From Sphingobium nicotianae (GTDB lineage: Bacteria; Pseudomonadota; Alphaproteobacteria; Sphingomonadales; Sphingomonadaceae), in assembly GCF_018603885.1 (NCBI RefSeq), contig NZ_JAHGAW010000005.1:1-64000 (forward strand): a DNA stretch of 64,000 bases, written 5' to 3'. Numbering within the stretch: position 1 is the first letter of the stretch; every line of letters starts with the position of its first letter. The position numbers and the translations under genes are program-made. Positions 17,748 to 26,784 of the stretch are shown piece after piece. The notes under the pieces are model-generated. The model was not told where the DNA came from. It did no database searches and saw only the letters and a list, made by a program, of their open reading frames with translations.

Positions 17748-18512
17748 ATGGCTTCCTTATCGGAGCGCGCCGACGCGCTCGAACATGACATGGCTGTGGA
17801 GCTGGAGCGCAAGGTTGCGCAGATCCAGCCCATTCGCTCGGCAATCTACGTTTCTGGCGAATATGACCCCGCCAGCCCCCGGCATGACCTCTTCGACGCC
17901 CTCGCGGCCGGCAAAAGGTTCCTGATGGGGCCGGACCCGCGCATCCCCGCGATGCCGGAAAAGCCGACCCTGCAGGATTTTTTCCGCATGCGCTTCGGCA
18001 ACACGCAGCATGTCCTGCAAAGCGCCAAGCTGGCGCGCGACGCGGGGCATGACGAGAAAGTGGTGCTCGCCTGCTTGCTGCACGACATCAGCGTCACCGG
18101 CTTCATCAACGGCGATCATGGCTATTGGGGCGCGGCGCTGGTCGAGCCCTATGTCGACGAGGAAGTGAGCTGGGCGATCCGCGCGCACCAGATCCTGCGC
18201 TTCTTCCCTGACGAATCCGTCGGGTACACATATCCCGAAGCTTACATCAAATATTTCGGCCCGGACTTCACGCCGGAGCCCTACGTCCACGAGGCCTACA
18301 AGCTGTTCAAGGATCACAAATATTATATGACGGGGCGGCTGATCTGCCTGAACGACTATTATGCCTTCGATCCCAGTGTGCGGGTCGAGCTGGAGGAGTT
18401 CGAGGATATCATCGCGCGGAACTTCCGGCAGCCGGAGGAGGGGCTTGGGTTCGACCACAGCCCGTCCGCGCACATGTGGCGCACGATCAGCATGCCCACG
18501 CGGGCGCTTTGA
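17748..18512 (+). CDS. HD-domain protein of unknown substrate
   Basis: 254 residues. The motif ACLLHDIS (HD dyad near residue 113) with NTQHVLQSAKLAR before it (first His) and AIRAHQ after it fit a metal-dependent HD phosphohydrolase/oxygenase-like fold. The rest (YPEAYIKYFGPDF, YYMTGRLICLNDYYAFDP) is characteristic of a conserved but unnamed group. An AGGAGAG ribosome-binding site lies just before the ATG. It precedes a BASS-type transporter gene, so a shared substrate is possible but unproven. Confidence 0.65.
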   Translation: MASLSERADALEHDMAVELERKVAQIQPIRSAIYVSGEYDPASPRHDLFDALAAGKRFLMGPDPRIPAMPEKPTLQDFFRMRFGNTQHVLQSAKLARDAGHDEKVVLACLLHDISVTGFINGDHGYWGAALVEPYVDEEVSWAIRAHQILRFFPDESVGYTYPEAYIKYFGPDFTPEPYVHEAYKLFKDHKYYMTGRLICLNDYYAFDPSVRVELEEFEDIIARNFRQPEEGLGFDHSPSAHMWRTISMPTRAL

Positions 18513-18541
18513 GACTGAAATTCCCGTTCGTTTCGAATTGA

Positions 18542-18620
18542 GGTTCGAGCGAAGTCGAGAACCGGTGTCGGGAAGAATTCTCGACAGCCGTCTCGGCTTC
18601 GCTCGACAGCCGCTCGAACC
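18542..18620. repeat. Imperfect palindromic intergenic repeat
   Basis: GGTTCGAGCG (18542-18551) is mirrored by CGCTCGAACC (18611-18620); CGAGCGAAG (18546-18554) by CTTCGCTCG (18597-18605); and GTCGAGAA by TTCTCGAC. Overlapping nested arms rich in TTCGCTCGA are typical of dispersed sphingomonad intergenic repeats. Confidence 0.55.
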
Positions 18621-18639
18621 GAACGGCAGGGGGTTGTCA

Positions 18640-19632
18640 ATGGCCACATCACCACGCCGCTTCGCCTGGCCGAGACTGGACAAATTCACGCTGATGCTGA
18701 TCGGCACCGTGCTGCTCGCAACCATCCTGCCGGCACGGGGCGTTTTCGTGCCGCTGGTCGATATCATCGGCCGCATCTCGATCATCCTGCTCTTCTTCCT
18801 GCACGGCGCCAACCTGTCGACCGAGGCGGTCGTGCAGGCGCTCGGGCAGTGGAAGCTTCACCTGATGGTGCTCGCCGCGACCTACATCCTGTTCCCGATC
18901 ATCGGCCTCGCGCTGGCGCCGCTGAGCGGCCGCGCGATCGACCCGGCGCTCTATACCGGCCTGCTCTTCCTCTGCTGCCTGCCCTCGACGGTGCAGTCTT
19001 CGATCGCCTTTACCTCGATCGCGCGGGGCAATGTGCCGGCGGCGATCTGCGCTGCCTCGGCCTCCAACCTGTTCGGCATCGTGCTGACGCCGATGCTGAC
19101 CGGCCTGCTGCTCTCCAGCCAGAGCGCGATCTCGATTGACGCGATCTGGTCGATCGTCGGCACGATCCTGCTGCCGTTCGGCCTCGGCATGATGCTGCAC
19201 AGCCGAATCGGCGGCTGGATCAAGCGCAACAAGCCCAAGCTCGGCATGGTCGATCGCAGTTCGGTGCTGATCATGGTCTATGCGGCGTTCGGCAAGGCCG
19301 TGATTGATGGCCTCTGGCAGAGCGTCTCGGCCGCCGATCTCGCGGTGCTGGTCCTCGTCTGCATTGCCCTGCTCGGGCTGGTGATGGTGACGCTGACCGG
19401 CGTCTCGCGTTTCGCGCATCTGTCGCATGGCGACGAGACGGCTTTGGTCTTCTGCGGATCGAAGAAATCGCTGATCACCGGCGTGCCGATGGCGAGCGTG
19501 CTGTTCCCCGCCGCCACGGTCGGCGCGATCGTGCTGCCGCTGATGATCTTCCACCAGATCCAGCTCATCGTCTGCGCCTTTCTCGCTCGCAGCTACGAGA
19601 AGCGGGCGCTGGCGCAAGAAACGACTTCCTGA
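18640..19632 (+). CDS. Bile acid:sodium symporter (BASS) family transporter
   Basis: 330 residues, about ten transmembrane segments, arranged like the BASS / SLC10A7-type (YfeH) subfamily: LFFLHGANLS in helix 2, FLCCLPSTVQSSIAFTSIARGN (the conserved crossing region with polar residues), and GSKKSLITGVPMASVLFP in the second crossing. It probably couples sodium to uptake of an organic anion or steroid-like molecule in the inner membrane. GGGGG before 18640 supports the start. Confidence 0.87.
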   Translation: MATSPRRFAWPRLDKFTLMLIGTVLLATILPARGVFVPLVDIIGRISIILLFFLHGANLSTEAVVQALGQWKLHLMVLAATYILFPIIGLALAPLSGRAIDPALYTGLLFLCCLPSTVQSSIAFTSIARGNVPAAICAASASNLFGIVLTPMLTGLLLSSQSAISIDAIWSIVGTILLPFGLGMMLHSRIGGWIKRNKPKLGMVDRSSVLIMVYAAFGKAVIDGLWQSVSAADLAVLVLVCIALLGLVMVTLTGVSRFAHLSHGDETALVFCGSKKSLITGVPMASVLFPAATVGAIVLPLMIFHQIQLIVCAFLARSYEKRALAQETTS

Positions 19633-19685
19633 AGCTGTAGCCGGGCTGATATATCTCCGTCGCCACGGACAAGGGAGTGATGGCA

Positions 19686-20651
19686 ATGCGGCGATCGGCA
19701 CGAGCGGTAACGACTCTGGGTTTCCTCCTGCTGGCGACGCCCGCCATTGCCAAGGCGCCGAGCGCGATCAAATTGCCCGATCGCCAGCATCCCGAGAGCA
19801 TCAGCATCGCCAACGGTTTTGCCCATGCCGGCAGCCTGAAGGGCGGCGTGGTCCGCATATCGATGAAGACGGGCAAGGCCGCGCCGTTCATCAAGCCGGG
19901 CGCGGCCGGCAGCTCCTCGACCTTCGGCGTGCTCGCCGACACGGTCAACGGCCTGCTCTGGGTCTGCAGCAACGATCAGAGCGCGCGCGGCATCACCATC
20001 GAAGGCGCGCAGCCCGGCTCCGTGTTGCATGCCTTTGATCTCAAGACCGGCGTCGGCAAGCTCAGCCTGCCGCTGCCCGCAGTCAGTGCCTCGCCGCTCT
20101 GCAACGACATGGCCGTCGCCAGGGATGGCACGCTCTATGTGGCGGAGACCTCGACCTCGCACATCCTGCGCTGGAAGAAGGGCGGTGCCACGCTGGAGGA
20201 CTGGTATCATGACCCGGTGCTGGGCACTGACAAGGGCAGCGGGCTGGACGGCATCGCGGTCGGCGCCGATGGCAATCTTTACGTCAACAACGTCCAGGGC
20301 AACACGATGGCCCGCGTGACGATCCAGTCGGACGGCACGCCGGGCAAAGCCACCGCGCTGGCGCTTTCCGCACCAATCAACGGGCCGGACGGCCTGCGCG
20401 CGCTGGGTGGCCTGCGCTTCGTCCAGGCGGAAGGGCGCGGCGGCAAGGTTGCGGTGGTCACGATCGACGGCGACACGGCGCAGATCGAGACGGTGGCCGA
20501 AGGGCTGGCATCGCCGACCACGGTCGACGTTCATGACGGCGTCTATTGGTATACCGGCGCCAACTTCCCCTATCTGTTCGATCCGGTGAAGAAGACGCAG
20601 ACGCCGCCACCGTTCGCGCTCTCGCCGGCCATTCCGTACGCGGGCCACTGA
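19686..20651 (+). CDS. Secreted beta-propeller protein (SMP-30/NHL-like), copy 1
   Basis: About 321 residues with a signal peptide ending in ATPAIAKA. Repeated blades (DMAVARDGTLYVAET, LDGIAVGADGNLYVNN) mark an NHL/SMP-30-like six-bladed propeller, a fold used by gluconolactonases and quinoprotein-like dehydrogenases. I chose the ATG at 19686 because the tandem paralogue starts at the equivalent position and AAGGGA lies nine bases upstream; 19680 and a GTG at 19677 are alternatives. No catalytic residues can be assigned. It forms a run with the next two genes. Confidence 0.75.
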   Translation: MRRSARAVTTLGFLLLATPAIAKAPSAIKLPDRQHPESISIANGFAHAGSLKGGVVRISMKTGKAAPFIKPGAAGSSSTFGVLADTVNGLLWVCSNDQSARGITIEGAQPGSVLHAFDLKTGVGKLSLPLPAVSASPLCNDMAVARDGTLYVAETSTSHILRWKKGGATLEDWYHDPVLGTDKGSGLDGIAVGADGNLYVNNVQGNTMARVTIQSDGTPGKATALALSAPINGPDGLRALGGLRFVQAEGRGGKVAVVTIDGDTAQIETVAEGLASPTTVDVHDGVYWYTGANFPYLFDPVKKTQTPPPFALSPAIPYAGH

Positions 20652-20739
20652 CGCGGGCGCCGCATCGCGCCGCGATGGACAGGCGGACGCCGCGCTCTTA
20701 TAGATTCGTAGCAAGATAGGTATCGGCGGGAGACGGGCG

Positions 20740-21714
20740 TTGCGGCGATCGGCAAGAGCGGCAGCAGGCGTCGTTTTCCTTTTTCAGGCGTCGATCGCGT
20801 TCGCCAGGGAGCCGGCCGCGATCAGCCTGCCGGGCGCGCGGCTCCATCCGGAAAGCGTCAGCATCGCGCCCGGTGGCTTTGCCTATGTTGGCGGGATGCG
20901 GGGCGGGGTGCTGCGCGTGTCGCTCGCCAGCGGCAAGGTCGATCAATTCGTGAAGCCGGGCGATTTCGGCACGGGATCCACCTTCGGCGTGTTCGTCGAC
21001 AGCGTGAACCGCATCCTATGGGCGTGCAGCAATCCCGGTACGCCGATGAGCGCCAGGATCGCGGGTGCTGACCCGCAAAGCACCCTCAAGGGTTTCGATC
21101 TCAGGACCGGCAAGGGGCGCTTCAGCTTCGCGCTGCCGGGCGCCAATCCGATGTGCAACGACATGGCGGTCGCGCCCGACGGGACGCTCTACGTCACTGA
21201 CACCAACAACTCGCATATTCTGCGCCTGCGCAAGGGCGCGGGAATGCTGGAGGACTGGCATCATGATGTCGCCTATGCGAACGACAAGGGCATCGGCCTG
21301 GACGGGATCGCGCTGGGCGGCGACGGGCAGCTCTACGTCAACAACTGGCAGACCAATGTGATAGCGCGGGTGGAGATCCGCCCCGACGGCTCGGCAGGCA
21401 AGACCACCGTGCTGCAGCCCTCGCAGCCGCTCGCCACGCCCGACGGGCTGCGCGCGATCGGCGGCATGCGGTTCGTCCAGGCGGAATCAAAGGGCAGGGT
21501 GACGATCGTCACCGTCTCGGGCGACAAGGCGCAGGTAGCGGTGGTGAAGGACGGGCTCTCGGGGCCGACCGGCGCCGATCTCTATGAGGGCGCGATCTGG
21601 TACGTGCAGGCCGAGTTCGGCTATTTCTTCGACCCTGCCAAACGTGGCCGGACGCCGCCCCCATTCAAGCTGGAACCGGCCGCGGTGCCGGCCTCCCTGC
21701 AAGTGCATCCCTGA
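20740..21714 (+). CDS. Secreted beta-propeller protein (SMP-30/NHL-like), copy 2
   Basis: 324 residues with a TTG start at 20740 (GGGAGA upstream) and a signal peptide ending in ASIAFA. It is a tandem duplicate of the preceding gene: both begin RRSARA, share CNDMAVA.DGTLYV, a YVNN block, DGLRA.GG.RFVQAE, and end in TPPPF. The divergence suggests an old duplication kept by selection. It sits 19 bases before the PQQ-type dehydrogenase, so all three proteins probably act together in the periplasm. Confidence 0.75.
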   Translation: MRRSARAAAGVVFLFQASIAFAREPAAISLPGARLHPESVSIAPGGFAYVGGMRGGVLRVSLASGKVDQFVKPGDFGTGSTFGVFVDSVNRILWACSNPGTPMSARIAGADPQSTLKGFDLRTGKGRFSFALPGANPMCNDMAVAPDGTLYVTDTNNSHILRLRKGAGMLEDWHHDVAYANDKGIGLDGIALGGDGQLYVNNWQTNVIARVEIRPDGSAGKTTVLQPSQPLATPDGLRAIGGMRFVQAESKGRVTIVTVSGDKAQVAVVKDGLSGPTGADLYEGAIWYVQAEFGYFFDPAKRGRTPPPFKLEPAAVPASLQVHP

Positions 21715-21733
21715 CCCCCCGGAAGGACAGATC

Positions 21734-23455
21734 ATGGCCAAGCCCGTCTCCCTGCTCGCTCTCGGTGGCGCCGCCGTCCTGGCCGGCACCGCGCTCATGG
21801 TCGCCCAGCCGTTCGCGGGCGGCACCGCGAAGGCCGCAGACAATGCGACCTGCAGCAATGATGGCGGCCTCAGCCTGCCGCCGGGCTTCTGCGCGACGAT
21901 CTTCGCCGACAATGTCGGCCATGCGCGTCAGATGGTCGTGGCGGCGGATGGCACGCTCTACGTCAACACCTGGATGAGCCAGTATTTCCGCACGCCTCCG
22001 GCGGCCGGTGGCTTTCTTGTCGCCCTGCGCGACAAGGATGGCGACGGCAAGGCGGAGCAGGTCGATCGCTTCGGCTCCCTGCCGCGCGCGGACGGGATGG
22101 GCGGCGGCACCGGCATCACGATCTGGAAGGACGGCCTTTATGCCGAGGTCGACGACAAGATCGTGCGCTACACGCTGAAGCCGGGCGAGCGCGTGCCGAG
22201 TGGCACACCCACTGTCATCCTCGACGGACTGCCGATGAGCGGCGATCACATGATGAAGCCGATCCTTATCGACAAGGCCGGCAATCTCTTCATCAACAGC
22301 GGTTCGCCCTCCAACGTCTGCGAGAAGGCCAATCGCCAGCCCGGATCGCTGGGCAAGGACCCGTGCGAGGAGCTGGAAACGCGCGCAGGCATCTGGATGT
22401 ACAGCGCGACCAAGGCGGGCCAGCATTTCTCGGCGAAGGAGCGCTATGCATCTGGCATCCGTAACACCGGCGGGCTGACCTTCGACAGCGCCGGGCGGCT
22501 GTTCGCCGTGCAGCATGGCCGCGATCAGCTGGCGCAGAGCTGGCCCGCGCTCTACGACAATCGGCAGGGTGCCGAACTGCCAGCTGAGGAGCTGCTCCAG
22601 GTCAACAAGGGCGACAATTTCGGCTGGCCTTATTGCTATTATGACGGCTTGCAGAAGAAGCTGGTGCTGGCGCCCGAATATGGCGGCGACGGCGGCACGA
22701 GCATCGGCCGCTGCGCCTCGGCCAAGCCGCCGGTCGCAGCCTTCGGGGCGCATTTCGCGCCGACGGGCCTGGCTTATTATGCCGGTGGCCAGTTCCCGTC
22801 AGCCTATAAGGGCGGTGTCTTCATCTCGTTCCACGGATCATGGAACCGCGCGCCGCTGCCGCAGGAGGGCTTCCGCGTCACGTTCCAGCCGCTCGTCAAC
22901 GGCAAGGCGAGCGCGCCGGCGATCCTGTTCGCGGACGGCGTCACCGGACCGGGCAAGGCGACGGGCGGCGCGACGCATCGTCCGACCGGCATTGCCGTCG
23001 GGCCGGACGGCGCGCTCTATGTCTCTGATGACGTTGCGGGCCGGATCTGGAAGATCAGTTACAAGGGCCCGGCCAACGCCGCGCTGACCGATGCCAAGGC
23101 GGTCATCTACGAGCAGGCCGCGGCGGCCACCGGACCGACCCCGCTGCCGCCGGGCTTCACCGCCGATCAGGTCGCGCTCGGCAGCCGCATCTATAGCGGA
23201 CTGGAGCGGGGCGGCACTTGCCAGGGCTGCCATGGCGAGAATGGCAAGGGCTCGACGATCGGCCCGGCGCTCACCGGCGAGAAATGGCTGTGGGCGGACG
23301 GCTCGGTCGTCTCGATCGCGCATGTGATCGGCGAGGGCGTGACGACGCCCAAGCAATATCCGAGCGGTATGCCGGCCAAGGGTGGCGCGGATCTGAGCGA
23401 CGCCGATGTGCAGGCGGTCGCGGCCTATGTGTGGACCCTGAGTCACGGGAAATGA
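21734..23455 (+). CDS. PQQ-type sugar dehydrogenase fused to cytochrome c
   Basis: 573 residues. A signal peptide (first ~35 residues) is followed by a glucose/sorbosone dehydrogenase-like beta-propeller (~45-465): IRNTGGLTFD, QHGRDQL, NFGWPYCYY and HRPTGIAVGPDGALYVSDD. A C-terminal cytochrome c domain has heme motif CQGCH (496-500) and a likely axial Met in SGMPAKG (M546). Such proteins oxidise an aldose or alcohol in the periplasm and hand electrons to the respiratory chain through the attached heme. PQQ dependence is inferred from the fold. Start 21734 follows GGAAGGAC. Last gene of the propeller run. Confidence 0.85.
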   Translation: MAKPVSLLALGGAAVLAGTALMVAQPFAGGTAKAADNATCSNDGGLSLPPGFCATIFADNVGHARQMVVAADGTLYVNTWMSQYFRTPPAAGGFLVALRDKDGDGKAEQVDRFGSLPRADGMGGGTGITIWKDGLYAEVDDKIVRYTLKPGERVPSGTPTVILDGLPMSGDHMMKPILIDKAGNLFINSGSPSNVCEKANRQPGSLGKDPCEELETRAGIWMYSATKAGQHFSAKERYASGIRNTGGLTFDSAGRLFAVQHGRDQLAQSWPALYDNRQGAELPAEELLQVNKGDNFGWPYCYYDGLQKKLVLAPEYGGDGGTSIGRCASAKPPVAAFGAHFAPTGLAYYAGGQFPSAYKGGVFISFHGSWNRAPLPQEGFRVTFQPLVNGKASAPAILFADGVTGPGKATGGATHRPTGIAVGPDGALYVSDDVAGRIWKISYKGPANAALTDAKAVIYEQAAAATGPTPLPPGFTADQVALGSRIYSGLERGGTCQGCHGENGKGSTIGPALTGEKWLWADGSVVSIAHVIGEGVTTPKQYPSGMPAKGGADLSDADVQAVAAYVWTLSHGK

Positions 23456-23496
23456 CCTTGGTCCCCCTCCCGCAAGCGGGAGGGGGGAGGAGGGGC

Positions 23497-24465
23497 TCAA
23501 TGCGTCAGCGTACGCGCCATCGCGCGCCATTGGCCCGGCGTCGCCTCGAAGCGGCGCTTGAACGCGCGAGCGAAGTGAGCGGGATCCTCGAAGCCGTTGG
23601 CGAAGGCGACCTGCGAGATGGAGGCGCCGGCCCAGCGCTGGTCGCGCAGGTCGTCGGCGGCGCGCTGCAGGCGGCGGCTCCAGATATGACCGGTGATCGA
23701 CAGGCCGAGCGCATCACGCATCAGCTGGTCGAGCCGGCGCCGGCTGATATGCTGGGCCTGGGCGACCTGCTCCGCAGTTAGGCCGGGAATCGGCAGGTTG
23801 AGCTCGATATAGTCGAGCGCCTTCTGCACGCGCCAGGGCATGTTCTCCAACTCGACCGCGAGGCCGGAGGTCGCGCCGAGCAGATGGACGATGGCATTCA
23901 TCGCCGCATGCTGCTGCGCCTCGCGCAGGTCATTGGCGACATGGAGGAGTTGCAGGAGCGTGTGGGCCAGCAGGCTGGTGCCCGGATCGCGCCCCGGCAT
24001 CAGCGTGGCGACGAGATGCTCCATCTCGGGGAAGCGGCTCATCACCAGTGTGCGCGGCATGCGCAGCAGCAGGAGCTGGCTGCAATCCACGCCGACGAGG
24101 CGGAACGGATGGCGCTCGTCGATGAAGCAGATGTCGCCGCGATTGAGTTCGCAATTGCGCTGGCGCTGGTGGGCGATGGTCGTGCCCTCGGCCTGCAGCA
24201 TCAGGGTGAGAAACTGGCTGGCTTCCGCCACGCCGCGCGGCACATAGCTGACCTCGATCGGCGCCGAGGCGATGGCGAAGAGCGAGCCCGGCCCCATGCG
24301 GCTGTGCTGGATCGATCCGATGCTGGGATTGGGCGCGAGGCCCTTGAGCGCCAGGCCGGGGAAGATGGTGGTGGCGGCACCCATCCAGGTATCAACGCGC
24401 CGCTCCCGATCGACCTCCGCAAGGTCGAGAACCGACGAAAGCCCTTCTAGGTTTACCTGATCCAT
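23497..24465 (-). CDS. AraC-family transcriptional regulator
   Basis: About 322 residues. The C-terminal ~100 residues hold the two helix-turn-helix motifs of AraC proteins: LTAEQVAQAQHISRRRLDQL, and ISQVAFANGFEDPAHFARAFKRRF with the signature ending. The N-terminal ~200 residues fit an AraC_binding_2-like cupin sensor. I favour the ATG at 24465, with AAAGGG eight bases upstream; in-frame ATGs at 24471 and 24489 exist. It is divergent from the TonB-dependent receptor, and likely controls it and perhaps the dehydrogenase cluster downstream on the other strand. Confidence 0.88.
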   Translation of the reverse strand: MDQVNLEGLSSVLDLAEVDRERRVDTWMGAATTIFPGLALKGLAPNPSIGSIQHSRMGPGSLFAIASAPIEVSYVPRGVAEASQFLTLMLQAEGTTIAHQRQRNCELNRGDICFIDERHPFRLVGVDCSQLLLLRMPRTLVMSRFPEMEHLVATLMPGRDPGTSLLAHTLLQLLHVANDLREAQQHAAMNAIVHLLGATSGLAVELENMPWRVQKALDYIELNLPIPGLTAEQVAQAQHISRRRLDQLMRDALGLSITGHIWSRRLQRAADDLRDQRWAGASISQVAFANGFEDPAHFARAFKRRFEATPGQWRAMARTLTH

Positions 24466-24489
24466 CTCCATCACCCTTTGATCAATCAT

Positions 24490-24529
24490 CGGTTAAACCA
24501 GATGGCATGTCAAAAGGATAAGCGGTTAA
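24490..24529. promoter_or_regulatory. Candidate operator: spaced CGGTTAA repeats
   Basis: CGGTTAA occurs at 24490-24496 and 24523-24529 in the same orientation, 33 bp apart (about three helical turns), between the divergent AraC regulator and TonB receptor genes. Direct, phased half-sites suit an AraC-family dimer. Inference from position and spacing only. Confidence 0.35.
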
Positions 24530-24575
24530 CACCGCGACCGTTGCCAATCCGCAACCCTTGCGGCATGGGCCGGGC

Positions 24576-26621
24576 ATGACCCCGCGCTCCCCTGGCCTGA
24601 TCCTCGGCCGCTCGCCCCACATCGCCCTCCTGCTCGGCGCCGCCGTCCTCGCAACGCCACCGTTGCATGCGCAGGAGGCCGCGCAGCCCGGCGACATCAT
24701 CGTGCTGGGCCGGGGGCTGGAGCTGCCGCCGGGCACGCCGGCCTATGGCTCGGTGACGATCCGGAAGGACCGGCTGAGCGAGGATGCGTCGGGCACGGTC
24801 GAGAATGCGCTCGACGATGTCGCGGGCTTCCAGCAGTTCCGCCGGTCGGACAGCCGCTCGGCCAATCCCTCGTCGCAGGGGGTCACCCTGCGCGCGCTCG
24901 GCGGCAATGCGACGAGCCGCGCGCTCGTGCTGCTCGATGGCGTGCCGCTCGCCGATCCCTTCTTCGGCTCGATCCCGTTCAGCACCCTCCCGCTCGACAC
25001 GATCGGCGCGGCGCGGATCACGCGCGGCGGTGGGGCAGGGGCGTTCGGATCGGGCACGGTGGCGGGCACGATCGAGCTGTTCACGGCGGATCGCGCCCAG
25101 TTGCCGCCATTCAGCGCCAGCGCCTTCTATGGCTCGGACAATGCCGTTCAGTTGAACGGCTCGGTCTCACCTGATCTCGGCGCGGGTTATGTCTCGCTCT
25201 CGGGCAGCTTCGCGCGCGGTGATGGCTTCTGGACCACGCCGACCGCGCAGCGCGGCCCGGCAGACGTGCGGGCGCGCTACAAGAGCTGGTCGACGACGCT
25301 GCAGGGTGTCGCGCCAGTGGGCGATGCGGGCGAGATCCAGACGCGCGTCGCCTTGTTCCAGGACGAGCGCACCTTGCGCTTCGCCGGCGCCGACAATGGC
25401 CAGGAAGGACAGGATGCCAGCCTGCGCTTCCTCTCGCGCGGCGACTGGAAGGTCGAGGCGCTGGCCTATGTCCAGCTGCGCAATTTCAACAATGTCGTGA
25501 TCAGCGCGACCAGCTTCAAACCCACGCTCAACCAGCGCAACACGCCCTCGACCGGGCTTGGCGGCAAGATCGAGCTGCGCCCGCCGGTGGGCGGCGACCA
25601 TCTGTTGCGCATCGGCGTCGACAGCCGCTTCGCGACGGCGGACATGTACGAGGATGCGCTCAACGCGACCACGGGCGCCACCACGGCGCGACGCGACGCG
25701 ACCGGGCGGCAGGTGGTGAGCGGGCTCTATGTCGAGGATGACTGGAGTCTGGGGTCCATCGTCCTGACCGGCGGAGCGCGGGCCGATTACTGGACCATCA
25801 CCCACGGCCGCTTCACCGAGCGCAACGGCACGACCAACGCGATCACCTCGAACACGGTCTTCCCCAAGCGCGACGGCTGGGAGACCAGCTTCCGCGGCGG
25901 CCTGCTCTGGCATGCCTCGGACGCGATCGCCCTGCGTGCGGCGGGCTATACCAGCTTTCGCCTGCCGACGATCAACGAGCTGTATCGCGGCTTTCAGGTC
26001 TTCCCGGTGATGACGCAGGCCAATGGCAATCTGGCGCCGGAGCGGCTCAAAGGCGCGGAAGCGGGCGTCGACCTGACTCCGCTGCCCGGTGTCCATTTCT
26101 CAGCGACCGCTTTCTACAACCGGCTCGGCGATGCCATCGCCAACGTCACGATCGGTACCAATCTGCGCCAGCGCCGCAATGTCGACGCGATCCTCGCCAA
26201 GGGCGTCGAACTTTCCGGGTCGGTCGACCTCGGCCACTTCGAACTGTCCGGCTCCTATGCGTCCAACGACAGCAAGGTCGAGGCGAGTGGGGCAGGAGCG
26301 CAGCTCGATGGCAAGCAGCCGGCGCAAAGTCCCCGCCACAGCGCCAGCGCGACCTTGGGTTGGCACGGGCCGGCCGATTCGCGGCTCGCGATCACGGCGC
26401 GCTATGTCGGGCCGCAATATGAGGATGACTTGCAGATCGACAAGATGCCGGGCGCGACGACCGTGGACGGCTATGCGCGCGTGCCGCTGGGCAAGAAGGT
26501 GGCGCTGGTCGGCCGCGTCGAGAATCTGTTCGACGTGACGGTGCTGACGCGCAAGGTCGGCACCAGCGTGGATCTGGGAACGCCGCAGACCTTCTGGATC
26601 GGCGTTCAGTTTGGCGGGTGA
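24576..26621 (+). CDS. TonB-dependent outer-membrane receptor
   Basis: 681 residues from 24576. Signal peptide ending in PPLHAQ, a TonB-box-like GDIIVLGRG, plug domain (~50-170, with NPSSQGVTLRALGGNATSRALVLLDG and GAGAFGSGTVAGTIE), then a 22-strand beta-barrel ending in aromatic-rich strands (TFWIGVQF). It imports a ligand using proton-motive force through TonB. The size is close to BtuB-type receptors; the ligand is unknown, but the neighbouring dehydrogenase and regulator suggest a sugar-like or PQQ-related compound. Confidence 0.9.
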   Translation: MTPRSPGLILGRSPHIALLLGAAVLATPPLHAQEAAQPGDIIVLGRGLELPPGTPAYGSVTIRKDRLSEDASGTVENALDDVAGFQQFRRSDSRSANPSSQGVTLRALGGNATSRALVLLDGVPLADPFFGSIPFSTLPLDTIGAARITRGGGAGAFGSGTVAGTIELFTADRAQLPPFSASAFYGSDNAVQLNGSVSPDLGAGYVSLSGSFARGDGFWTTPTAQRGPADVRARYKSWSTTLQGVAPVGDAGEIQTRVALFQDERTLRFAGADNGQEGQDASLRFLSRGDWKVEALAYVQLRNFNNVVISATSFKPTLNQRNTPSTGLGGKIELRPPVGGDHLLRIGVDSRFATADMYEDALNATTGATTARRDATGRQVVSGLYVEDDWSLGSIVLTGGARADYWTITHGRFTERNGTTNAITSNTVFPKRDGWETSFRGGLLWHASDAIALRAAGYTSFRLPTINELYRGFQVFPVMTQANGNLAPERLKGAEAGVDLTPLPGVHFSATAFYNRLGDAIANVTIGTNLRQRRNVDAILAKGVELSGSVDLGHFELSGSYASNDSKVEASGAGAQLDGKQPAQSPRHSASATLGWHGPADSRLAITARYVGPQYEDDLQIDKMPGATTVDGYARVPLGKKVALVGRVENLFDVTVLTRKVGTSVDLGTPQTFWIGVQFGG

Positions 26622-26639
26622 ACTTCTCTCGCCCCCTCC

Positions 26640-26776
26640 CCTTCAGGGGAGGGGTTGGGGTGGGGGTTGCAACGTCGCGACACCCACCTCGCATCCGGTA
26701 AACAGCGCCCCGCGCTGTTTAGGTCATGCCGGGGGCATGACCGACCTGTTGCGCCCTCCCTTGAAGGGGAGAGGCT
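26640..26776. repeat. Cluster of palindromes between convergent genes
   Basis: At least four hairpins in a row: CCCCTTCAGGGG at the left, TAAACAGCG (26699-26707) with CGCTGTTTA (26713-26721), GGTCATGCC (26722-26730) with GGCATGACC (26734-26742), and CCCTTGAAGGGG at the right. The two central stems are perfect 9-bp. Located between the convergent TonB receptor and leuA, they may end both transcripts, but lack long T-tracts. Confidence 0.6.
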
Positions 26777-26784
26777 TTAAAGAA

